From: Halospeciosus flavus
GTDB taxonomy: Archaea; Halobacteriota; Halobacteria; Halobacteriales; Halobacteriaceae
NCBI RefSeq assembly: GCF_029814175.1
Contig: NZ_CP122312.1
Coordinates: 1,674,001-1,738,000, forward strand
Direction of reading: 5' to 3'
Length of the DNA: 64,000 nucleotides
The notes beneath the pieces were generated by a model that saw only the letters and a program-made list of their open reading frames with translations, was not told the DNA's origin and ran no database searches. Position 1 is the first letter of the stretch. Every line of letters starts with the position of its first letter. The translations under genes and the position numbers were made by a program. Below are positions 58,501 through 64,000 of the stretch, in pieces.

Positions 58501-60096
58501 TTCGAGCGAGGTGACGAGGTCCTCGCGGAGGTAGTCGATGGGTGGGTTCGTCACCTGCGCGAACAGTTGGCGGAAGTAGCTGAACAGCGGCTTGTTGAAC
58601 TCGGAGAGGACCGAGAGCGGCGTGTCGTCGCCCATCGAACCGACGGGGTCCTTGCCGGCTTCGAGCATCGGTTCGAGGAGTTCGTCGAGTTCGTCGTGGG
58701 TGTAGCCGTGGACGGCCTGGTGGGCGCGGAGGTCCTCGACCGTCCGCCGGGGAGTCGGCCCGTCGTCGGCGTCGAGACGGACCTGTTCGGATTCGACCCA
58801 CTCGCCGTACTTCTCGTCGACGAGGTCGTCGAAGACCTCCTCGTCGGGGACGACGCGGCCCTCCTCGGGGTCGGCGAGGAACAGCTGTCCGGGCTGGAGA
58901 CGGCCGCGTTCGCGAATCTCCGACTCGTCGGTTTCGAGCGCGCCGGCTTCACTGCCCATCACGAGCGTGTCGTCCGCGGTGATCTCGTAGCGACAGGGAC
59001 GCAGGCCGTTGCGGTCGAGGACGGCACCGACGCGCTCGCCGTCCGTGCCGACGACGAGGGCGGGACCGTCCCACGGTTCGACGAGGGAGGCGTGGTAGTC
59101 GTACCAGTCGCGCCGGTCGTCGGCCACGTCGTCGGCCTTCTGCCACGCCTCGGGGACGAGCATCCGGAGGGCGTGAGGGAGGTCCCGGCCACCCTGCATC
59201 AGGAGTTCGAGGGCGTTGTCGACGGAGGCGGTGTCGGACTGGCCGGGGTCGTCGATGATGGGCGTGACCGTCTCCAGTTCCTCGTCCGTGAAGCCCTCGG
59301 CGTCGAGGTCCGCCTCGCGGGCGCGCATCCAGTTGACGTTGCCCTTGATGGTGTTGAACTCGCCGTTGTGGACGACGTTCCGGTAGGGGTGTGCGAGGTG
59401 CCACGCGCCGAGCGTGTTCGTCGAGAAGCGGGCGTGGACGAGCGAGAAGGTCGTCTGGAGGCGTTCGTCGGAGAGATCCTCGTAGTAGCTTCGGAGTTGG
59501 GTACCCTTCAGGAGTCCCTTGTAGACGACGGTCTCGCGGTCGAGCGAGCAGACGTAGAAGCGTTCGTGGTCGACGGCGTCCTCGACGGCCTGGCGGGCGA
59601 CGTAGAGCGTGCGATCGAACGCCTCGCCGTCCGCGTCGCCCTCCGGTGAGACGAAGACCTGGGCGACGTGGGGTTCGGAGTCGAGGGCCGTCTGTCCGAG
59701 GTCGGAGTTGTCGGTCGGGACGTCGCGCCACGCGACGACGTCGAGGCCGTGGTCGGCGAACGTCGATTCGACGGTGTCGACGACTGCGTCGCGTTCCTCG
59801 GCGTCCTGGGGCAAGAAGAGTGCGCCGACGGCGTACTGGTCCGGGAGCGGGCCGACTTCGTCGGCGAAGAACTCGTGGGGCGTCTGGAGGAGGACGCCCG
59901 CGCCGTCGCCGGTGTCTTCCTCGGCGCCGGTCGTTCCGCGGTGTTCGAGGTTCGCGAGCAGGTCGAGACTGTCGTCGAGGATTCGGTGGCTTCGGCCGCC
60001 GTCGAGGTCCATGACGACCCCTACCCCGCAGTTCGACCGTTCCTCGGTCGGGTCGGCGAGGAGTCGGTGGTCGTCGGTGACGTCGTTTTCGCTCAT
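55597..60096 (-). CDS. gltB: Glutamate synthase, large subunit
   Basis: Protein of 1499 residues combining glutamine amidotransferase and FMN synthase domains; it makes two glutamates from glutamine and 2-oxoglutarate. The nucleophile Cys23 (SNCGVGVVMD) is exposed after processing. The amidotransferase domain follows to about 430, then the central domain and the FMN/2-oxoglutarate barrel. The [3Fe-4S] motif CVMARQCHANTCPVG is at about 1100-1115 and GxGxG repeats (GLSGGRIAV, GATDGELYVNG) near the end. No small subunit (gltD) lies nearby; haloarchaeal enzymes may take electrons from ferredoxin. The ATG at 60096 has GTTTTATGG about 28 bases upstream; the frame before it is not conserved. Confidence 0.95.
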   Translation of the reverse strand: MSENDVTDDHRLLADPTEERSNCGVGVVMDLDGGRSHRILDDSLDLLANLEHRGTTGAEEDTGDGAGVLLQTPHEFFADEVGPLPDQYAVGALFLPQDAEERDAVVDTVESTFADHGLDVVAWRDVPTDNSDLGQTALDSEPHVAQVFVSPEGDADGEAFDRTLYVARQAVEDAVDHERFYVCSLDRETVVYKGLLKGTQLRSYYEDLSDERLQTTFSLVHARFSTNTLGAWHLAHPYRNVVHNGEFNTIKGNVNWMRAREADLDAEGFTDEELETVTPIIDDPGQSDTASVDNALELLMQGGRDLPHALRMLVPEAWQKADDVADDRRDWYDYHASLVEPWDGPALVVGTDGERVGAVLDRNGLRPCRYEITADDTLVMGSEAGALETDESEIRERGRLQPGQLFLADPEEGRVVPDEEVFDDLVDEKYGEWVESEQVRLDADDGPTPRRTVEDLRAHQAVHGYTHDELDELLEPMLEAGKDPVGSMGDDTPLSVLSEFNKPLFSYFRQLFAQVTNPPIDYLREDLVTSLETRLGHQRNLLDETPEHANQVVADSPLLTDADLDAVRDAAVPSATIDVTYDPEVDLETAVENVRADAVEAIEEGAEILVLSDRNAGEDRLPIPSLLATGAVHHHLVREGVRAHAGLVVESADPRTVHQVATLVGYGAGAVNPYLGIQSVCDLVAGPDGMDETEAVETYLGALEQGLLKVMAKMGISTVESYQGAQIFEAVGLDSDFVADYFEGTPNRTEGIGIEDIEADLRRRHAAAFGDEEDVDLERQGEFTNRSAGEFHQWNPQTVNALQNAVRGGEYDDFETFADLVNDQNEQLQTLRGLLEFDDEGRESIPLDDVEPVEDIVERFSTAAMSLGSLSPEAHENNAEAMNSIGARANTGEGGEPPERFGTDRECRIKQVASGRFGVTSEYLSAADDLQIKMAQGSKPGEGGHLPGKKVNEMIADVRCSTPGVGLISPPPQHDIYSIEDLKQLIHDLRAGNPDSRVHVKLVSEAGIGTVAAGVSKAKADCIHISGHSGGTGASPKTSIKHAGLPWELGLTEANQLLRETGLRSRVTLRVDGGLKTGRDVAVGALLGAEEFAFGTASLVTSGCVMARQCHANTCPVGVATQDEDLRNRFPGQPEHVVNYMCFIAEELRHIMADLGFETVDEMVGRVDLLEQREDVGQEKAAKVDLSSVLAEPADNDDRYKTQEQDTTEIDEHLDWDLVDAARPAIEDGEEVTVETTVGNEDRTVGGILSNAVSKARGGDGLDDDTITVDLDGTAGQSFGAWLAPGVTLDLEGAANDYVGKGLSGGRIAVSTPADAGYDPSENTVVGNVALYGATDGELYVNGVAGERFAVRNSGAKTVVEGVGDHGCEYMTGGLVAVLGDTGRNFAAGMSGGVAYVFDGEGDFRSKVNTEMVTVEDDLSERDEAALRRLVENHAAYTDSERARELLDDWESATGQFVKVMPEAYAEAIAERPESDARRSLPDSAGTEEPVSVPHSADD

Positions 60097-60506
60097 ACCA
60101 CACCGTGACACTGCACACCATAAAACGCCTATCCTGATACCCTTAGTGTGTATAAGTACGCATTTTATGAATATTATCACCACTATTGTTCATCCAGAAC
60201 GGAAGACTGCGCCGGTTTCGACGTCGCGTGCGACACTTTCCGTATCGCGGGGCGAGCAGGTGTCGACGCGAGTATCGAGCGACTATCCCGCCCACAGCGA
60301 GGCGACACCCCCGTCGAACCGGTCGGATGCCGCGCTCGTCGACAGGATTCTTCGTCCTTTAGGGCAGCTAAGGAAGGTGACCGAGTCGGTGGTCTGAGTC
60401 CGCGTGACGCGTTCGGACGGCGGCCGGACGACCGTGCACCGACGTCAGACCGGTGAAGCCGGTCCCGGTACGGTGAGGACCGCCGGCCTCTCTCGCTCTC
60501 GGGTCG
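60097..60506. other. 410-base intergenic region upstream of gltB
   Basis: Contains the gltB promoter (minus-strand CGTTTTATGG centred about 28 bases before its ATG) and an adjacent AT-rich stretch (60140-60190, with TACTTATACAC and CATTTTATGAATATTATC in the two orientations), which could hold a nitrogen-responsive operator. The rest up to the proS stop shows no recognised gene, RNA or repeat. A plus-strand frame from 60148 has a composition unlike the other proteins and is not called. Confidence 0.55.
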
Positions 60507-61967
60507 TCAGTACGACTTCGCGAAGTAGGCCGTCTCTTCGGCGTCGTCGCCGCACATCGTACACTCGTCACCGATGGGGTCCTCGTCCTCGGCGAACGGG
60601 ACCATGACGATCTCGGCGGCGATCTTCTCCTTGATGACCTCCTCGCAGGCCTCGTCGCCACACCACGGCGTCTTCACGTAGCCGCCGTGCTGGCCGATGG
60701 TTCCGAGGATCTGCTCGGGCGAGTAGGCCTCGCGGACGTTCTCTTCGAGGTTCTCCTCGGCGGTCTCGTACAGTTTCGTGAAGATGTCGTCGAGGTGCTC
60801 GTCGACGCCGTCGACGAGGTCGCCGCGGTCGACGACCTCGGTCTCACCGTCCGGACGGTGGACGGCGGTGACTTCCTCGTCTTCGACCTCGTTCGGGCCG
60901 ATTTCGAGGCGGAGCGGGACGCCCTTCAGCTCCCACTCGTTGAACTTGAAACCGGGGTTGCGCTCGTCGCGGTCGTCGAGGTGGACGCGGAAGCCGGCCT
61001 CTTCGAGTTCGGCGGCGACCTCCGTGGAGTACTGGAGGACGTCCTCGCGGGTCTCCTCCTGCCAGATGGGGACGATGACGACCTGCTCGGGCGCGACCGT
61101 CGGCGGGAGGACGAGACCCTGGTCGTCGGAGTGCGTCATGATGAGCGCCCCGAGTGCGCGCCACGACAGCCCCCACGACGTCGTGTGGGCGACGCGCTCT
61201 TCCTCGTCCTCGTCGATGTAGGTGAGGTCGTAGGCCTCGGCGAACGACTGCCCGAGGTAGTGGGAGGTGCCCCCCTGGACGGACTTGCCGTCGGGCATCA
61301 GGGCCTCGACGGTCGTCGTCGTATCCGCTCCGGGGAACTTGTCGTGGGGTGGCTTGCGCCCGCGGAGCACCGGGATACCGAGGACGTCCTCGTAGAGGCG
61401 CTGGTACTGGTCGAGACGGGTGACTGTCTCGTCCCACGCCTCGTCCTCGCTCTCGTGGGCGGTGTGCCCCTCCTGCCAGAGGAACTCCTTCGTCCGGAAG
61501 AACGGCTTCGTCTCGGTGGCCTCCCACCGGACGACCGAACACCACTGGTTGACCCGTAGCGGGAGGTCGCGGTGGCTCCGGGTCCACTGCGCCATGTAGG
61601 GTGCGATGATGGACTCGCTGGTCGGACGGACGGCGAGGCGTTCTTCGAGTTCGTCGTGGCCGGCCTCGGTGACCCACGCGACCTCGGGGTCGAAGCCCTC
61701 GACGATGTCCTTCTCCTTCTCGAGGTAGCTCTCGGGGATGAACAGCGGGAAGTAGGCGTTCTGGACCCCGGTCGCCTTGAACCACTCGTCGAGGTGCTCC
61801 TGGACGGACTCCCACAGCGAGTAGCCACGCGGGCGCGTGACGATGAAGCCACCCATCCGCTCGGGCCCGTAGCTGGCGAGCCCCGCCTTCTGCACGACCT
61901 CGGCGTACCAGTCGCCGGTGCTGTATTGTTTGGACTCGGTGATACCGAGTTCCTGCTCGTCACTCAT
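60507..61967 (-). CDS. proS: Prolyl-tRNA synthetase, archaeal/eukaryotic type
   Basis: Class IIa aminoacyl-tRNA synthetase, 486 residues. The catalytic core has GFIVTRPRGYSLWESVQEHLDEW (motif 1), RVNQWCSVVRWEATETKPFFRTKEFLWQEGHTAH (motif 2) and ALIMTHSDDQGLVLPP (motif 3). The anticodon domain begins at VVIVPIWQEE. The C-terminal zinc domain has WCGDEACEEVI and DECTMCGDDA, ending AYFAKSY with the conserved terminal Tyr. There is no editing domain, as in the archaeal type. The ATG at 61967 has GATTTAAG about 31 bases upstream. Confidence 0.96.
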   Translation of the reverse strand: MSDEQELGITESKQYSTGDWYAEVVQKAGLASYGPERMGGFIVTRPRGYSLWESVQEHLDEWFKATGVQNAYFPLFIPESYLEKEKDIVEGFDPEVAWVTEAGHDELEERLAVRPTSESIIAPYMAQWTRSHRDLPLRVNQWCSVVRWEATETKPFFRTKEFLWQEGHTAHESEDEAWDETVTRLDQYQRLYEDVLGIPVLRGRKPPHDKFPGADTTTTVEALMPDGKSVQGGTSHYLGQSFAEAYDLTYIDEDEEERVAHTTSWGLSWRALGALIMTHSDDQGLVLPPTVAPEQVVIVPIWQEETREDVLQYSTEVAAELEEAGFRVHLDDRDERNPGFKFNEWELKGVPLRLEIGPNEVEDEEVTAVHRPDGETEVVDRGDLVDGVDEHLDDIFTKLYETAEENLEENVREAYSPEQILGTIGQHGGYVKTPWCGDEACEEVIKEKIAAEIVMVPFAEDEDPIGDECTMCGDDAEETAYFAKSY

Positions 61968-62081
61968 TACTAGAGTCGTCGCCACATGCGTTCTTAAATC
62001 CCGTGAAGCGCGTGTTTCGAACTGTGCTAAGACTACCCATACCACGAAGCTTATGTACTGTGGGTTCCTTTGACACGGTGT

Positions 62082-62222
62082 ATGGGAGACACGAAGCGTG
62101 GTCGCGAACGGAAGGGCATGGACAAGCGCGAACAGCAGCAGATGCGTCTGGCCCGGCGCGAACTCGAAGCCAGCGAGGAACCGCCGGAGCCGGAGGACGA
62201 CGAGTTGAGTATCGGCGACTAG
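62082..62222 (+). CDS. 46-residue highly charged small protein
   Basis: Short gene encoding a basic, glutamine-containing half (MGDTKRGRERKGMDKREQQQ) and an acidic half (ASEEPPEPEDDELSIGD), likely one helix and a tail, with no hydrophobic core. GCTTATG sits about 29 bases upstream of the ATG at 62082, the spacing of a leaderless promoter, and codon choice fits the genome. Divergent from proS. Function unknown; the charge split suggests a nucleic-acid- or ribosome-associated peptide (inference). Confidence 0.7.
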   Translation: MGDTKRGRERKGMDKREQQQMRLARRELEASEEPPEPEDDELSIGD

Positions 62223-62262
62223 TCCACCCACCGTTCGAGACCGTCACGTTCTCGTTTTTTCG

Positions 62263-62742
62263 TCACCCGTCGACCGCGAACGGACTCTCGCGCTCCGTCC
62301 ACGCCCACCCGGGAAGCCGTGTCTGGACCCCCGCCGCGAGCGCGGCGTCGAGGTCGTCGACGCCGGCGGGCCCGTCCGTGTGCGAGCGGACGTCGGCGTA
62401 GTGAAAGGTGGCCTCGGCGAGCAGTCGCAACGGCTGTCCGCCGGCGACCATCGCGGCCAGTTCGCGCCCGAGGAGTTCGTCGACGACGAACCCGGGGTAG
62501 TCGTCCTGGACGTCGAGGTCACGCAGAATCCCGGCGAGGGCGGCGACGTTGACCGCCCGGTCGCCGTCCGCGAACACCGCGTCGATGGCGTCGTGGTACT
62601 GCTCGTCGTCGATGGACGCGACGTCGGTGTCGAAGTGCCTGCCGAGTTCGTCGCGGACGTCGTTGACGAGCGGAACGACTGTCTCCGCGCGGGCGTGAAT
62701 CCGGTCGTACTCCTCGGCGACGGACTCCGGTGTGAGGTGCAT
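62263..62742 (-). CDS. Haloarchaeal protein of unknown function
   Basis: Protein of 159 residues, predicted mostly helical: MHLTPESVAEEYDRIHARAETVVPLVNDVRDELGRHF, then DDEQYHDAIDAVFADGDRAVNVAALAGILRDL, and GRELAAMVAGGQPLRLLAEATFHYADVRS. No motif is recognised. Minus-strand AATATAAAAG about 28 bases before the ATG marks the promoter. Divergent from fttA. Confidence 0.65.
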   Translation of the reverse strand: MHLTPESVAEEYDRIHARAETVVPLVNDVRDELGRHFDTDVASIDDEQYHDAIDAVFADGDRAVNVAALAGILRDLDVQDDYPGFVVDELLGRELAAMVAGGQPLRLLAEATFHYADVRSHTDGPAGVDDLDAALAAGVQTRLPGWAWTERESPFAVDG

Positions 62743-62982
62743 ACGCTACCCGTATTGCGAAGGCTTTTATATTGTGCGCCATCTAGCCACGAATAAGCGG
62801 GTTTTCGAAGGACTACTCCCCGCGGAAGCCCGGGCGTCGGCCCGGCGCGAACCGCATTCACCGATGACCCTCACAACCTCGCGGACGACGCTGTTACGTT
62901 CTGTCTGTTCCACACCTCGCGACGTGAGTCGGGAGGACAGCGACGGCCTCGTCCGCACCCCGACGACCCGCACTCGTTGACC
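62743..62982. other. 240-base intergenic region upstream of fttA
   Basis: Holds the clear minus-strand promoter AATATAAAAG (about 62765-62775). For the plus-strand fttA no convincing TATA box is visible within 40 bases of its ATG, so its transcript may start further upstream with a leader. A GC hairpin GCCCGGGCGTCGGCCCGGC near 62828-62846 lies within that leader. Confidence 0.45.
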
Positions 62983-64000
62983 ATGAGCACGGTAGACCAG
63001 CAACTCGAAGAGATTCAGGATACGATAGAGAGCGAGATACCGCCGGACATCACCGTTACGGAGGTGAAGTACGAAGGTCCCGAACTCGTCGTCTACACGC
63101 GGGACCCGAAACAGTTCGCCCAGAACGGCGACCTCATCCGTCGTCTGGCGAGCAAACTCCGCAAACGCATCACGGTCCGACCGGACCCCGACGTCCTCAC
63201 GCCGCCCGACCAGGCGCGTGCCGCCATCGAGGACGTCATTCCCGAGGAGGCCGGCGTCACCGACCTCGACTTCCACGAGGACACCGGGGAAGTCGTCATC
63301 GAGGCGCAAAAGCCCGGGATGGTCATCGGCCGACACGGCTCGACCCTCCGGGAGATCACCCAGGAGGCCGGGTGGACGCCGGAAGTCGTCCGGACGCCGC
63401 CCATCGAGTCCTCGACCGTCAAGAACGTCCGCAACTTCCTCAAACACGAACGCGAGGAGCGCCGCGACATCCTCGAGAAGGTGGGCCGACAGATCCACCG
63501 CGAGGAGATGTCCGAGGACGAGTACGTCCGCATCACGACCCTCGGCTGCTGCCGGGAGGTCGGTCGCGCGAGTTTCATCCTCTCGACGCCCGAAACGCGC
63601 ATCCTCGTCGACTGTGGCGACAAGCCCGGTAGCGAGGGCGAGGTGCCCTACCTGCAGGCCCCCGAGGCGAACCCGCTCAACTCCATCGACGCGGTCGTCC
63701 TCACCCACGCCCACCTCGACCACTCCGCGTTCATCCCGCTGCTCTTCAAGTACGGCTACGACGGTCCCATCTACTGCACGGAGCCGACCCGTGACCTGAT
63801 GGGCCTGCTCACGCTGGACTACCTCGACGTCGCGGCCAAGGAGGGCCGCACGCCGCCCTACGAGTCCGAGATGGTCCGCGAAGCCATCAAGCACTGCATC
63901 CCGCTGGAGTACGGCGACGTCACGGACATCGCGCCGGACGTCAAACTCACCTTCCACAACGCGGGCCACATCCTCGGCTCCGCCGTCTCTCACTTCCACA
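62983..64000 (+). CDS. fttA: Transcription termination factor FttA (aCPSF1), 3' end outside window
   Basis: Beta-CASP ribonuclease of the archaeal CPSF1 family, about 340 residues visible. Two N-terminal KH-like domains come first (residues 1-145: [43 protein letters not shown]). The metallo-beta-lactamase core follows, with [15 protein letters not shown] (HxHxDH motif) and, near the window edge, the next ligand in [11 protein letters not shown]. The homologue cleaves nascent RNA after U-rich tracts and terminates transcription. The ATG at 62983 starts [22 protein letters not shown]. The gene continues past base 64000. Confidence 0.95.
   Translation, partial: MSTVDQQLEEIQDTIESEIPPDITVTEVKYEGPELVVYTRDPKQFAQNGDLIRRLASKLRKRITVRPDPDVLTPPDQARAAIEDVIPEEAGVTDLDFHEDTGEVVIEAQKPGMVIGRHGSTLREITQEAGWTPEVVRTPPIESSTVKNVRNFLKHEREERRDILEKVGRQIHREEMSEDEYVRITTLGCCREVGRASFILSTPETRILVDCGDKPGSEGEVPYLQAPEANPLNSIDAVVLTHAHLDHSAFIPLLFKYGYDGPIYCTEPTRDLMGLLTLDYLDVAAKEGRTPPYESEMVREAIKHCIPLEYGDVTDIAPDVKLTFHNAGHILGSAVSHFH

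Noticed and set aside
60148..60456. Plus-strand frame of about 100 codons upstream of gltB
   Set aside because: The translation is Tyr/Cys-rich then Arg/Ser-rich, unlike the acidic proteins around it, and it starts in an AT-rich promoter region.

Overview
The window is 64 kb of GC-rich chromosome from a halophilic archaeon (class Halobacteria). The evidence is the strongly acidic proteins (Asp/Glu-rich, with GAC, GAG and GTC codons throughout), TATA boxes about 27-30 bases upstream of start codons (typical of leaderless haloarchaeal transcripts), Tat-dependent lipoprotein signals, and archaeal hallmark genes: sn-glycerol-1-phosphate dehydrogenase, a geranylgeranyl-reductase-family protein, transcription factor S, the alpha-NAC homologue, and aCPSF1/FttA at the right edge. 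It reads as an ordinary, densely packed core chromosome. One intact insertion sequence is the only clear mobile DNA. No rRNA, tRNA or CRISPR array was recognised.

Layout. 1-4.1 kb: end of an aldo/keto reductase, an amidohydrolase, a monothiol glutaredoxin, then glucose dehydrogenase (gdh) overlapping the regulator gfcR. 4.2-10.3 kb: HAD phosphatase, a MoaD-like protein without a diglycine tail, a KDG/KDPG-type aldolase, a gluconate dehydratase, a formamidase-family protein and a TrmB-type sugar-sensing regulator. With gdh and gfcR this forms an Entner-Doudoroff glucose-degradation island carrying two different regulators. 10.4-13.5 kb: divergent purine genes purN-purH' (fused) and purB. 13.6-19.3 kb: a tight operon dapA-dapB-dapD-lysA-dapF-dapE for lysine via diaminopimelate. 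19.6-23.5 kb: phosphoesterase, NYN-domain protein, PUA protein, NAC and the tRNA m1A methyltransferase TrmI. 23.6-31.5 kb: a phosphate-uptake region with tandem pstS genes, pstC, an enlarged pstA, pstB and phoU, facing a divergent AbrB-PhoU regulator.

31.6-42.9 kb: a CysD-like PP-loop enzyme, GNAT acetyltransferase, ferredoxin and geranylgeranyl reductase facing each other across a mirror-image promoter pair, an M20D amidohydrolase divergent from an NhaC-type carrier, a ribosomal S10-like protein, a Nudix hydrolase, haloarchaeal proteins of unknown function and an enoyl-CoA hydratase. 42.9-43.84 kb: an IS5-like element with 16-bp inverted repeats and an 8-bp target duplication, inserted between a predicted TATA box and the start of the next gene. 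43.86-52.7 kb: TFS, the FolC-FolP fusion, a frameshifted methyltransferase, a glycosyltransferase, an S9 peptidase and egsA. 52.8-64 kb: a subtilisin-like protease with a cysteine tail, an epimerase, glutamate synthase, prolyl-tRNA synthetase, a 46-residue charged protein and the start of fttA.

I found no clearly new multi-gene system. The observations most worth following are the duplicated facing promoter (34413-34479), the IS that splits a promoter from its gene (42909-43839), TrmB-like operator matches at the glucose genes, the cysteine-tailed intracellular-looking subtilase, and a 24-bp perfect palindrome between convergent genes. Functional assignments rest on recognised motifs and neighbourhood, not on database searches.
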